Below are positions 37,624-46,271 of a stretch of 60,569 bases of DNA, piece by piece. Under the pieces are notes generated by a model. It made no database searches. It saw nothing but the letters and a program-made list of their open reading frames with translations, and had not been told where the DNA came from. Within the stretch, counting starts at the first letter, position 1. The number at the start of each line of letters is the position of its first letter. Source of the stretch: Prevotella sp. (GTDB lineage: Bacteria > Bacteroidota > Bacteroidia > Bacteroidales > Bacteroidaceae); the NCBI GenBank assembly GCA_022779305.1, contig JALFSW010000048.1, positions 1 to 60,569 of the forward strand, given 5' to 3'. The translations under genes were made by a program, and so were the position numbers.

Positions 37624-40404
37624 ATGAAAAGGTTTAATTCCTTAGTAGGATGTTGCTTACTTTCTTTGGCAAGTATGGCAAATCCAGTGTCAAAAACTCA
37701 AGCGTTGCAGATCGCTGTAGGTTTCTCTGGCGATAAAGCAACTTCTAAAATGAAAGTTTCTTATACGCGTAGAAGTGCGGCAAGTCCCAGCAAAGCGCAA
37801 AATGAGCTTTACTACGTTTTCAATCGTGGCGATAACAAAGGTTATGTAGTAGTGGCTGGTGATGATCGCGTGCAACCTATTCTTGCATGGAGTGACACTG
37901 GTGAGCTTACGCAAGAAGATATTGAAAATCACCCATCTATTAAATGGCTCTATGATGAATATCAAAAACAAATAGAGTGGGCGATTGAAAATGTGCCAAA
38001 TGTGCCAAGTGCTGAGTATAGAAAAGTTGTGTCACGTGCAAGAAACTATGATATTTTACAATCACCATTGCTTGCATTGGAAACCGACCGTGTTACACCT
38101 CGTGCCAATGCAGTGAGTCTTGGTCAAGCATGGCCTTTCAACCGCTATTGTCCTAACTATCGTTACAACGGATCTTCTTATCCAACTGTTTCGGGATGTG
38201 TGGCTACTGCTATCGCAACCGTAATGCGTTGGCACGCATGGCCAAATAAGGCTGTGGGAAGCTACTCATACTATTGGAATGGTAACTTGTTATCAGTGAA
38301 TTTTGATGGTATAGGTAATTCTGAAAATGCAGCTTACGATTGGAATCAAATGCCAGAAGCTGTAACATCAGGTGGTGCCGATCGTGCAACAGGCTATCGC
38401 TTGAATAATGTTCAATCAGATAACTATGGACGTCTTTTACGCGATATCGGTTACACAGTGAAAATGAGCTATGGTCCTGCTTTCACTGGTGGATCGGGTG
38501 CGTATGTGTACGATGTGCCTCGTGCTTTGTACACACACTTTGGCTACAGAACTACCGTTCGTAATATACGTCGTTACAATTTCACCTCAGAAGGATGGAT
38601 GAATGAAATCCGCAAAGAAATGGACGACTATGGACCAGTTATCTTTGCTGGTTATTCAAAAGGTGGTGGTCACTGCTTCGTGTTGGATGGTTATGCAACA
38701 AATGGCTTCGTTCACGTAGATTGGGGATGGAATGGTAGCTCAAACGGATGGCACCTCCTCCATATCTTGGAACCAGGTTCACAAGGAATTGGTGGTGGTG
38801 ATGGTGGCTACAGCTCTGGTCAAGAAATGTTGCGTTATGTGCAACCTGACAGAAATGTTGATCCTAATCCAGAACCTAACCCAGAGCCTAATCCAAATCC
38901 AAACCCAGGTGAAGAAGTAACAGTTGGTTCAAAACTCGTTATCGCTTCAGCTATGAACGGACAAAAAGTGGGTCAAACTTCTTGGGAAAAGATTACAGTT
39001 AAAGTACGCAACGATCATGGCAGCAAAGCATGGTCAGACTATCTTGCACTTGGAATCTACAAAGAAGGAGATGCAAACTCACAAGTAATAGGTAACTCTT
39101 ACCAATACATTTCAAGTGGTGCTGAAAAAGAAATTGTCTTCTATTGTGACCTTCGTAAAGTGAAAGCAGGTGCTTATAATCTCACTGTAAATTATAAGAA
39201 TGGAACTAGCTACAAAGCGATCGATGCTGTTGCAGGTACTGTTAAAATTGGTAATGTTGATGAAGACCCTGATCCACAGCCAGTTGTTGAAAACTATAAA
39301 CTCATTCTTACTGGTGCTGATGCTATTAATGAAAAAATAAATCAAGGCACTAGTGGTAAGTTTATGCTTACGATTGAAAACCATGGTAATAAGGAATATA
39401 ATAGTTTCTTCCGACTCTATGCAGTTTCTAAACGCACAGTAAGCAGAACTTTGATTTCAAGTGGAAATGGTGTGATTGCTGCAAACAATAGCACAAATGT
39501 GACTTTCTATACCAACGACGATTTCAAGAAACTTGTTGATGGTACATACACATTGCGTTTGGAATATAACAACAATGGTACTACTGATTATCTGAGATAT
39601 GAAGGGCTACGTGACTTTGGAAAGATTGAAATTGTTAAAAATACCCAACCAATTGCAAATGTAGCAGATGTACAAATGACAACTGCAACTTTCTATCAAG
39701 GTGGTTATGAGTTAGGACAAGACAATGCTGTTGTTAATCGTAAGAATGGTACGCTCTCAACACGTATCTATTTGAAATCTACTTCAGGCTATCAGGATCA
39801 AGTTTATGTTTATCTTACTCCTTACTCTAATGGTAACACTGCCGATAATGGTTTGGGAGCCTATGTGAACATTAAATTAGGACAAGATCGTTCTGGTTAC
39901 ATTACTGTTAACTTCAATAATGCACGTTTGCGTTACACAAGATATTATTTGAATATTCTCTTTAAGAATACAAAGGGCGAATGGCTGTACTATCCAAACA
40001 ATGCCGTGACATTTGTCGTGACAGGTTTCTATGATACAGATCCAGATCACATGGAAGTTTGCACAACACCAACTGATGGTCCTACATTCGATTTTAACGT
40101 TGCTCCAGGCGAAGCTCGTGGTGCTTTGGCAATTGCTATTGGTGATGAAAAGAGCGGTGAAAACTTGGATTCAACAACTGGCATTAATGACATTGCAGCT
40201 GACAAGGCTTTTAATCTCATTGTAAACGATAACTTCATTATTAATGCTCCTGCTTCAGGTGTTCTGAATATCTACTCAGTTTCTGGTGCATTGGTAAATC
40301 AATTCAACGTTGTTGAAGGACATAACGTGTTCCCATGTGAACTCAGTGCAGGTACTTACATTGCACGTATGGGTAGCGAAACTGTTAAGTTTGTTATAAA
40401 GTAA
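37624..40404 (+). CDS. C10-family cysteine protease (streptopain/interpain-like), exported
   Basis: 926 residues from the ATG at 37624; the open frame starts 14 codons earlier but the signal peptide (MKRFNSLVGCCLLSLASMA) begins here. A propeptide (~20-165, with YYVFNRGDNKGYVVVAGDD) precedes the papain-like C10 domain. Catalytic Cys192 is in SYPTVSGCVATAIATVMRWH, His350 in KGGGHCFVLDGY, and DWGWNG follows. An Asn-Pro-Glu linker (~413-429) leads to two or three beta-sandwich repeats (CARDB-like) and a type IX-like C-terminal module (LNIYSVSGALV, LSAGTYIARM, KFVIK). C10 relatives SpeB and interpain A degrade host proteins. The catalytic pair is intact. Confidence 0.92.
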   Translation: MKRFNSLVGCCLLSLASMANPVSKTQALQIAVGFSGDKATSKMKVSYTRRSAASPSKAQNELYYVFNRGDNKGYVVVAGDDRVQPILAWSDTGELTQEDIENHPSIKWLYDEYQKQIEWAIENVPNVPSAEYRKVVSRARNYDILQSPLLALETDRVTPRANAVSLGQAWPFNRYCPNYRYNGSSYPTVSGCVATAIATVMRWHAWPNKAVGSYSYYWNGNLLSVNFDGIGNSENAAYDWNQMPEAVTSGGADRATGYRLNNVQSDNYGRLLRDIGYTVKMSYGPAFTGGSGAYVYDVPRALYTHFGYRTTVRNIRRYNFTSEGWMNEIRKEMDDYGPVIFAGYSKGGGHCFVLDGYATNGFVHVDWGWNGSSNGWHLLHILEPGSQGIGGGDGGYSSGQEMLRYVQPDRNVDPNPEPNPEPNPNPNPGEEVTVGSKLVIASAMNGQKVGQTSWEKITVKVRNDHGSKAWSDYLALGIYKEGDANSQVIGNSYQYISSGAEKEIVFYCDLRKVKAGAYNLTVNYKNGTSYKAIDAVAGTVKIGNVDEDPDPQPVVENYKLILTGADAINEKINQGTSGKFMLTIENHGNKEYNSFFRLYAVSKRTVSRTLISSGNGVIAANNSTNVTFYTNDDFKKLVDGTYTLRLEYNNNGTTDYLRYEGLRDFGKIEIVKNTQPIANVADVQMTTATFYQGGYELGQDNAVVNRKNGTLSTRIYLKSTSGYQDQVYVYLTPYSNGNTADNGLGAYVNIKLGQDRSGYITVNFNNARLRYTRYYLNILFKNTKGEWLYYPNNAVTFVVTGFYDTDPDHMEVCTTPTDGPTFDFNVAPGEARGALAIAIGDEKSGENLDSTTGINDIAADKAFNLIVNDNFIINAPASGVLNIYSVSGALVNQFNVVEGHNVFPCELSAGTYIARMGSETVKFVIK

Positions 40405-40452
40405 GCTTCTAAACACTGCTCTTTATAGCAAGAGCGTGAGTATCTAATAATT

Positions 40453-40489
40453 ACCCCTGAATGCTTTTGTAAAGCGTTTAGGGGTTTTC
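40453..40489 (+). terminator. Intrinsic terminator after the C10 protease gene
   Basis: ACCCCTGAATGCTTT pairs with AAAGCGTTTAGGGGT around a 3-4 nt loop, followed by TTTTCTT. Confidence 0.75.
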
Positions 40490-40550
40490 TTATCTGTTTT
40501 TTACGTTAGTTTATTTGAGAAAATCCTTTTTATTGATGCAATTTTGCTCA

Positions 40551-40754
40551 TTTAACCCAAATCGGTCATTAGACCACTAGGATTTTCTTTTCATTTTCTT
40601 TCTTTACTTTCCAATGGCTTGCATCCGCTTGCCGGCATCTTCTTCAGCGTTTTCTCTTGAAGTAGCCCGCTACATCTGCGATAAAATGCTAAGTAATATG
40701 CACAAGCAATCACCTACAATCCGGTTGGTCTCTAATGACCAAATTGGATTAAAA
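40551..40754 (-). repeat. Long copy of the dispersed inverted-end repeat (R2)
   Basis: 204 bp. Ends TTTAACCCAAATCGGTCATT (40551-40570) and CTAATGACCAAATTGGATTAA (from 40732). On the minus strand the inside includes ATCGCAGATGTAGCGGGCTA, shared with the copy at 44146-44347, and GGATGCAAGCC next to an A/G-rich run, shared with 49655-49763. An apparent 96-codon frame at 40614 lies mostly inside this repeat and is not called. Confidence 0.7.
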
Positions 40755-40913
40755 TTGAAAAGCAGTGTGAGTGGTGTGTTAATGCGTGTTGTTGATAAGG
40801 TCTATTTACTGCATATTGTTTATTCCAAAGAAAGCCTGCATCAAAGAATATTAGAAACACAGATTAGGCTATTTCAATTTCGTCGAACTCACGTTAATTT
40901 ATAATTATAGTTT

Positions 40914-40972
40914 ACTTGCGTTCTAACTGAGGTTCGATTGAACGATAAGTGAGGCTCGGTTAGAACGCAAGT
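40914..40972. repeat. Stem-loop of the TGAGGCT repeat family (copy B)
   Basis: Arms 40914-40931 and 40955-40972 (ACTTGCGTTCTAAC plus GAG) pair over 18 bp with one mismatch. The loop side carries GTGAGGCTCG. Similar bases occur at 53721-53796 and 8601-8631. Confidence 0.6.
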
Positions 40973-41065
40973 ATAGTATGTTCGCATGCGCATCGCTTGA
41001 AATTCGGAATTAATTTGATTTTCAAGTGTTTACGGAGATGATGCAAAAGTTGCTGATTAAGCCTT

Positions 41066-41389
41066 TTAGGCTTCGTTTTTTCCGCTACCAAAAGGTGCGA
41101 TGGTGCGTGGTTCTTGGTTAGGAATGGTTATTTTTCCGAACTCTTGCTCGTAGCGCATCACGTTTTCTTGCAGGCTTTGCAGGAAACGTTTTGCGTGTTC
41201 AGGCACCATCACAACTCTACTACTTACGCTTGCCTTAGGCATACCGGGCAGCATTGTGACAAAGTCTAAAACAAACTCTGTATTAGAATGTGAGATTATC
41301 TGAAAGTTTGAGAAAACACCTTTTGCCAATTCTGGTGTTAAATCAATTTGCAATTGTTGTCCTTGTGGGTTTTGATTGTTATTTTCCAT
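41066..41389 (-). CDS. DUF3467 family protein
   Basis: 107 residues with the DUF3467 core: QLQIDLTPELAKGVFSNFQIISHSNTEFVLDF, MLPGMPKASVSSRVVM, PEHAKRFLQSLQENVMRYE. Found across bacteria, with no known function. Gln/Asn-rich start, no signal peptide. It has a consensus promoter at 41417-41449 and is divergent from the small secreted protein at 41569. Confidence 0.9.
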   Translation of the reverse strand: MENNNQNPQGQQLQIDLTPELAKGVFSNFQIISHSNTEFVLDFVTMLPGMPKASVSSRVVMVPEHAKRFLQSLQENVMRYEQEFGKITIPNQEPRTIAPFGSGKNEA

Positions 41390-41416
41390 TTTTGTTTATG
41401 ATTAATTATGATGATG

Positions 41417-41449
41417 CAAAGATAGGTATTCTATTTGCAAATTTACAAA
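41417..41449 (-). promoter_or_regulatory. Promoter of the DUF3467 gene
   Basis: Minus strand TTTG (41446-41449), 21 bp, TATCTTTG (41417-41424). Predicted start near 41411, about 22 nt before the ATG at 41389. Confidence 0.72.
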
Positions 41450-41489
41450 TAAAATCAGAAGAATGTTGCGTTTTCCACAAAAATCTTCT

Positions 41490-41497
41490 TACCTTTG
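41490..41497 (+). promoter_or_regulatory. -7 box before the small exported protein
   Basis: TACCTTTG fits TAnnTTTG; the upstream element is weak (GTTG). Predicted start near 41503. Confidence 0.5.
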
Positions 41498-41568
41498 CAG
41501 CATTCTTTGAAACTCATCCGTGAGTGAAATGCTTACCGAGCGTAGTTTTTTATAAGGTGAAAAAAGAA

Positions 41569-41961
41569 ATGCCGATGCGTTGGTTCTACATACTGATAAC
41601 TGCAATCTTGATGATTTTTGCAAGTCATCAACCGCTTTCGGCTGCCCTGCGAACAACAGAAGACGCACAAAAGGAAGCAAGCGATTGGCATGCTTTCAAT
41701 CAAAGTAGGGAGAAAAAGCCACAAGCCATCTTCTCTGATACTTCAAACACCTTTCGGCTGTGCAGTTCTCGACCACTCAGATTACTTTCTTCGTTGTTTG
41801 CACGTAGCAATAGTAATCAAAGTTTATCTCAATATTTATTTACTTTTAAAAATCGACTGACGGGTCATTATGCGGGTTTGCAATCAAGTTCAACCCACGC
41901 CATAATGCTATTGCCTTCTTCGGAATATTATGTTTTTCGATTAAGGCGACTTATTTGTTAA
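41569..41961 (+). CDS. Small exported hypothetical protein
   Basis: 130 residues from the ATG at 41569, chosen because MPMRWFYILITAILMIFASHQPLSA is a good signal peptide. An upstream in-frame ATG at 41524 would bury it. The mature part is short, basic and Ser-rich, and ends EYYVFRLRRLIC. Not recognised as a known family; similar short periplasmic proteins with a YYxxRLRRI ending are common in Prevotella. The frame overlaps no other gene and has a promoter box upstream. Confidence 0.55.
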   Translation: MPMRWFYILITAILMIFASHQPLSAALRTTEDAQKEASDWHAFNQSREKKPQAIFSDTSNTFRLCSSRPLRLLSSLFARSNSNQSLSQYLFTFKNRLTGHYAGLQSSSTHAIMLLPSSEYYVFRLRRLIC

Positions 41962-42098
41962 CTTCTTTATTTTCTTTGTTTTAACCATTAGGAGAAAACT
42001 TGTTTTCGCCTATATCTCGCTGTGTTGTAGTGATTTTTGCAACGCAAAAATAGTGTATCATATTTTATTAAAAGAAGACTTAAAAAAACAAATTAATT

Positions 42099-42488
42099 AT
42101 GGCAAAATTTAACAGTTTAGAGATGGCGCCAACGCTGTCTGGAGACCCACGTGTGAGTATCAAAAAATCATTTTTCGGAACAAAAGTGGTTTATGGACAA
42201 ACAGAAAGTAAAATCCAATTTTTCAAGAAAGAATACACTGCAGAAGTTGGTAAAAGTATTGAAATTTTTCTGAAAAACTCGCTTTCAGAAATTGCACAGA
42301 AAGCCAAAGGTAAAGAGAAATTTGAAAGCACAGGTTTGGGAAGCTATCTTTTGGAAGGTGGACTTTCAGAAGATGCAGAATTTGCTGCTTTCCGACTTTA
42401 TCATTACAGTCAGCTGCGCTATAATCCCGTTACCGAAATTCTTGTTTTTGAGGGTGAGAGTGCAAACCTTGTTGGGCAACTTTTTTAA
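42099..42488 (+). CDS. Hypothetical cytosolic protein
   Basis: 129 residues starting MAKFNSLEMAPTLSGDPRVSIKK. It has mixed alpha/beta character, a central KNSLSEIAQKAKGKEKF helix, no signal peptide, no membrane segment and no recognisable motif. The 5' gap is A-rich as in other expressed genes here. I do not recognise the family. It is followed by a deleted IS element at 42550. Confidence 0.55.
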   Translation: MAKFNSLEMAPTLSGDPRVSIKKSFFGTKVVYGQTESKIQFFKKEYTAEVGKSIEIFLKNSLSEIAQKAKGKEKFESTGLGSYLLEGGLSEDAEFAAFRLYHYSQLRYNPVTEILVFEGESANLVGQLF

Positions 42489-42549
42489 GAAATAGCCGAA
42501 AATTCATACATTGGGGCGTACGATTTGTGCGCCCCTTTATTATAATATG

Positions 42550-42700
42550 GGTAATGTCCTAAAGAAGTGTGTAAGTCTATTTTTCTTATCTTTGTGATGA
42601 AGAAATTAAAAATGACATATTAAAGAAGGTGGAACAGAGAGAAAAAGATATAATAATAGAGAAAAGGAAAGATAACTTATACACTTTTTAGGACACTACC
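42550..42700. mobile_element. Internally deleted IS256-type element (MITE-like, 151 bp)
   Basis: Left end GGTAATGTCCTAAAGAAGTG and right end (minus) GGTAGTGTCCTAAAAAGTGT are matching inverted repeats. Inside, a start (ATG at 42597, MKKLKMTY then stop) with a -7-like box TATCTTTG at 42587-42594 is joined to the 3' tail of the same kind of transposase gene. The tail (GGTGGAACAGAGAGAAAAAG and onward) is shared with 187-241 at the window start. No clear target duplication. Confidence 0.7.
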
Positions 42701-42827
42701 ATGAGAATAAATGTGCCTCAAGAATGGGGTACTTTCATACCAAATCAAGGATTCTTTTCGATTCTTCTTCTTGTTCAGACTTAAAGGTGGTGATGTCCTT
42801 TAACGTCAGACGAGCGTTGAACTCTAT

Positions 42828-42853
42828 CGGTCTAATGACCGATTTTGGTTAAA
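42828..42853. repeat. Single end of the dispersed inverted-end repeat (R3)
   Basis: CGGTCTAATGACCGATTTTG then GTTAAA, the right end only. It lies between the IS remnant and the mdh terminator. Confidence 0.55.
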
Positions 42854-42909
42854 ATATGAGACAAGATTAGTTCTAAATCATTTTTTCTCTTTAGGCATAT
42901 TCTAAAAAC

Positions 42910-42947
42910 AAAGTGGAGATGCGTCAAGGTAGACACATCTCCACTTT
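42910..42947 (-). terminator. Intrinsic terminator of mdh
   Basis: AAAGTGGAGATG (42910-42921) pairs exactly with CATCTCCACTTT (42936-42947). On the minus strand it is followed by GTTTTTAG. It lies 22 bp after the mdh stop. Confidence 0.8.
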
Positions 42948-42968
42948 TTATGAATATCCTCTAAGTGA

Positions 42969-43961
42969 TTAGAGATTAGGATTATCGTTTTTCCATTCTT
43001 CAACGGCAGGAATAATGCCCAGAGCAACGATTTCTTCGCGCATTTTGCAAAGGTGATCATAAGATGCTTGTAATTCAGCCATTTCTTCAGGCGTACCAGC
43101 AGGTGCTTCATAATGAACACCAGTAGCATCGATAGTTGTAGGCATTGCCATCATTACGTTTTTGAAACCAAGCTTTTCGTCGTTCACATAGCATCCTGCA
43201 GGAAGTGTGAATTTTTCACCACCCATTGCTGCTTCAATCATTTTTACAGCGCAGTGAGCAGGACTTTGGAATGAGCTGCGACCACGCAACTTGATGATGC
43301 GTGAACCACCTTGTGTGGTATCGTGTTTCACTTGCGCCCAACGTTCTTCTGAAAGTCCCATTTCTGAAAGAGGTTTGCCATCAATGGTAACTTTTGATGC
43401 GAAAACAGCCATTTGTTCACCATGTCCGCCGTAGGTTCTTGCACCAACTACCTTGTCTTGTTGAACACCAAATTCTAAAGCAAGTGCTTGTTGCAAGCGT
43501 GTGGTGTCAAGTGCTGCCAAAGAGGTGAGTTGGTTGGGTTTCAAACCAGAGTGGATCAATGCTGTAAGCGCAGTAACATCGGCTGGGTTGAAAATAACCA
43601 CTACGTGTTTAACATCAGGGCAATATTTCTTGATATGGTCACCAAATTCGGCAGCAATCTGACAGTTGCCTTTGAGCAAATCTTCGCGTGTCATACCTTC
43701 TTTGCGAGGTGCACCACCTGAAGAAATGATGTATTTAGCACCTGTGAATGCCTCTTCTGGGTTTGTTGTCCATGTTACATTTGCGCCAGGAAAACCACAA
43801 TGTGCAATCTCGTCTGCCACACCATGAACACCAGGTTCAAAAATATCGTATAGACATACGTTTGGAGTGAGACCTAATGTGAGGACGCTTTGTGCCATGT
43901 TTGAACCGATCATACCGCCTGCACCGACGATAACCAGTTTCTCGTTAGTTAAAAATGCCAT
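42969..43961 (-). CDS. mdh: Malate dehydrogenase
   Basis: 330 residues. It interconverts malate and oxaloacetate with NAD(H). The N-terminal Rossmann loop is VIVGAGGMIGSN, followed by the substrate loop GGAPRKEGMTREDLLKGN (catalytic-site arginines), VIFNPADV, and the catalytic His in GGHGEQM. Length and the MTREDLLKGN loop match the Bacteroidota enzyme. Own terminator at 42910-42947 and a -7 box at 44018-44025. Monocistronic. Confidence 0.93.
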   Translation of the reverse strand: MAFLTNEKLVIVGAGGMIGSNMAQSVLTLGLTPNVCLYDIFEPGVHGVADEIAHCGFPGANVTWTTNPEEAFTGAKYIISSGGAPRKEGMTREDLLKGNCQIAAEFGDHIKKYCPDVKHVVVIFNPADVTALTALIHSGLKPNQLTSLAALDTTRLQQALALEFGVQQDKVVGARTYGGHGEQMAVFASKVTIDGKPLSEMGLSEERWAQVKHDTTQGGSRIIKLRGRSSFQSPAHCAVKMIEAAMGGEKFTLPAGCYVNDEKLGFKNVMMAMPTTIDATGVHYEAPAGTPEEMAELQASYDHLCKMREEIVALGIIPAVEEWKNDNPNL

Positions 43962-44017
43962 AATGTATGTATTTGTTTAATTTAAAAGTTATAGCTTTGT
44001 TTTATATTCAATGAGCG

Positions 44018-44025
44018 CAAAGTTA
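44018..44025 (-). promoter_or_regulatory. -7 box of the mdh promoter
   Basis: Minus strand TAACTTTG; no matching TTTG at the normal distance. Predicted start near 44012, about 50 nt before the ATG. Confidence 0.55.
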
Positions 44026-44145
44026 CAAAAAAATAATAACAGAGAAAATTTCTACAGACGAATTAATTGTTATTAATCTATAAAAAGATAATGGGTTTTG
44101 TGAGAGGAATGGTATTTTTTCTGTAACTTAGCACCATGATAGATG

Positions 44146-44347
44146 TTTAACCCAAATCGGTCATTAGTGCCAAAGTAATTGTGGTTGATTGTCTGTATAG
44201 ATTGTTCATCGTTTTATCGCAGATGTAGCGGGTTATTCAAGCAAACACGATGAGCAAGCTGCCGACAAAAAACTGCAAGCATTTGGTAAGTGCCTAAAGC
44301 ACATAAAAAGAAACCCCTAACGGTCTGATGACCGATTTAGGTTTAAT
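44146..44347 (+). repeat. Long copy of the dispersed inverted-end repeat (R4)
   Basis: 202 bp. Ends TTTAACCCAAATCGGTCATT (44146-44165) and TGATGACCGATTTAGGTTTAA. The inside has ATCGCAGATGTAGCGGGTTA, shared with R2 in opposite orientation, and both can be read as F-I-A-D-V-A-G-Y. It lies in the likely 5' leader of the aminopeptidase gene. Confidence 0.75.
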
Positions 44348-44375
44348 CCATCAGCAACTTTAAAACAACATACGA

Positions 44376-46214
44376 ATGAACACAACAACGTCCTTAGATA
44401 CTTCCGCTAAAAGCAGCATTACAGAACGTATTGCAGCTTTGCGACAATTGATGAAAAGAGAAAAAATAGCTGCTTTCATTTTTCCCAGTAGTGATCCGCA
44501 TAACAGTGAATATGTTGCCGAACATTGGAAAGGAAGAGAGTGGATTTCTGGTTTTAATGGATCAGCTGGTACGGCAGTTGTAACGATGGAAAAAGCAGCA
44601 CTTTGGACAGACTCACGTTATTTCATTGCAGCTGCCGAACAACTTTCATCCACAGAATATGTTCTCATGAAAGACCGACTACCCGAAACACCTACCATTT
44701 CGGAATGGCTTTGCAGAGAATTGATGGAAGTGAAAAGTCCTGAAGTGGGCATAGATGGGAATGTTTGCAGCTTTGCAGAGATAGAACAATTGCGAAAGGA
44801 ACTGCAAAAAAATGCAGGAATCACACTTCGCACCAACTTTGATCCACTTCAACAGATTTGGAATGATCGCCCTGTGCTGCCTGAAGACGAAATCGTTCTC
44901 CATCCATTAGAATATGCAGGCGAACCAACAATAGATAAAATCGACCGCATTCGGAAAGCGTTGAGAGCGCAGCATGCCGACGGGATACTCGTAACTGCCC
45001 TTGATGACATCGCATGGACGCTGAATCTGCGCGGAAATGATGTGCATTGCAATCCTGTGTTCATTGCCTATTTGTTGATTTCTACGACGAAAGTGAAGCT
45101 ATATATTAATAAGGTAAAACTTACTGCCGAAGTAGCAGCATATCTAAAAGCTGCAAACATCGAAATATATGGTTATGATGAGATAGCAAAGGGTTTGACA
45201 GCGTATGAAGAGTACAATATACTTTTAGATGCCAACGCCGTGAATTATAATTTGGCAAAGGCGGTGTGTTGTCCATCGATTATTTATGGAAGTTCGCCTA
45301 TACCAGCTTTGAAAGCCATAAAAAATTCCACTGAAATTGAGGGATTTCGCAGGGCAATGATAAAAGATGGTATTGCGTTGGTTAAATTCTTGAAATGGTT
45401 AAAACCTGCGGTTGCCGCAGGGAAAGAAACGGAAATGTCGGTGGGACAAAAACTCACAGACTTGCGCTCAGAACAGCCGTTGTTTAAAGGTGTTTCTTTT
45501 GATAGCATCGTGGGATATGCTGCCCATGGAGCGATTGTTCACTATGAAGCCACACCAGAGACCAACGCACAGATACTCCCCAAAGGTTTGCTACTCATTG
45601 ACAGTGGTGCGCAATATCAAGACGGAACAACCGACATTACACGTACCATTGCTCTCGGAGAAACCACTGCAGAAGAACGTCGCATCTATACCCTTGTTCT
45701 CAAAGGACACATACGGCTCGATAGGTGTAAATTTCCAAGAGGTGCATGTGGTTCGCAAATCGATGCATTGGCACGCGAATCGATGTGGAGAGAAGGCTAT
45801 AACTTTATGCACGGAACTGGACACGGGGTGGGGAGTTACTTAAACGTACACGAAGGACCGCATCAAATTCGCATGGAATGGCGTCCAGCACCTTTATTAG
45901 AAGGTATGACCGTGACGAACGAACCAGGTATTTACGTTGAAAATAAGTTTGGTGTGCGAATAGAAAACATACTGCTCTTAAAGCCCTATCGCACTACAGA
46001 TTTTGGTTCATTCCTTGAATTTGAAACGCTTACCTTAGCACCTATTGATACACAACCTATTGAATTCAGTCTAATGACAAATGAAGAAATTGAATGGCTC
46101 AATGGTTATCATCGCCGTGTGTTTGATGTACTTTCACCTTATTTAGGCGAAGACGAAAAAGCATGGCTAAGAGAGGTTACAAAAGCAATTCGATTGCAAG
46201 ATTTAAACGAATAG
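44376..46214 (+). CDS. Xaa-Pro aminopeptidase, M24B, three-domain type
   Basis: 612 residues, the size of the eukaryote-like APP1 form. It removes the first residue from peptides with proline second. Two creatinase-like N-terminal domains (SDPHNSEYVAEHWKGREWISGF, and a second near 160-310) precede the pita-bread domain. Metal ligands are visible in LLIDSGAQYQDGTTDITRT, MHGTGHGVGSYLNVHEGP, TVTNEPGIYVENKFGVRIEN. No signal peptide, so cytosolic. Followed 10 bp (or 51 bp to the preferred ATG) later by the tricorn-like protease; together they suit peptide catabolism. Confidence 0.92.
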   Translation: MNTTTSLDTSAKSSITERIAALRQLMKREKIAAFIFPSSDPHNSEYVAEHWKGREWISGFNGSAGTAVVTMEKAALWTDSRYFIAAAEQLSSTEYVLMKDRLPETPTISEWLCRELMEVKSPEVGIDGNVCSFAEIEQLRKELQKNAGITLRTNFDPLQQIWNDRPVLPEDEIVLHPLEYAGEPTIDKIDRIRKALRAQHADGILVTALDDIAWTLNLRGNDVHCNPVFIAYLLISTTKVKLYINKVKLTAEVAAYLKAANIEIYGYDEIAKGLTAYEEYNILLDANAVNYNLAKAVCCPSIIYGSSPIPALKAIKNSTEIEGFRRAMIKDGIALVKFLKWLKPAVAAGKETEMSVGQKLTDLRSEQPLFKGVSFDSIVGYAAHGAIVHYEATPETNAQILPKGLLLIDSGAQYQDGTTDITRTIALGETTAEERRIYTLVLKGHIRLDRCKFPRGACGSQIDALARESMWREGYNFMHGTGHGVGSYLNVHEGPHQIRMEWRPAPLLEGMTVTNEPGIYVENKFGVRIENILLLKPYRTTDFGSFLEFETLTLAPIDTQPIEFSLMTNEEIEWLNGYHRRVFDVLSPYLGEDEKAWLREVTKAIRLQDLNE

Positions 46215-46271
46215 AATAAACAGTTGACAGAATTGAAACAGAGGATAAAAACTTCTAAAAATACTATGATA

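Noticed and set aside
38869..38920. Asn-Pro-Glu codon repeat as a tandem DNA repeat of interest
   Set aside because: It encodes a normal flexible linker in the C10 protease between the catalytic and C-terminal domains.
40614..40904. 96-codon frame
   Set aside because: It lies largely inside the R2 repeat and starts within it; no promoter, no family signature.
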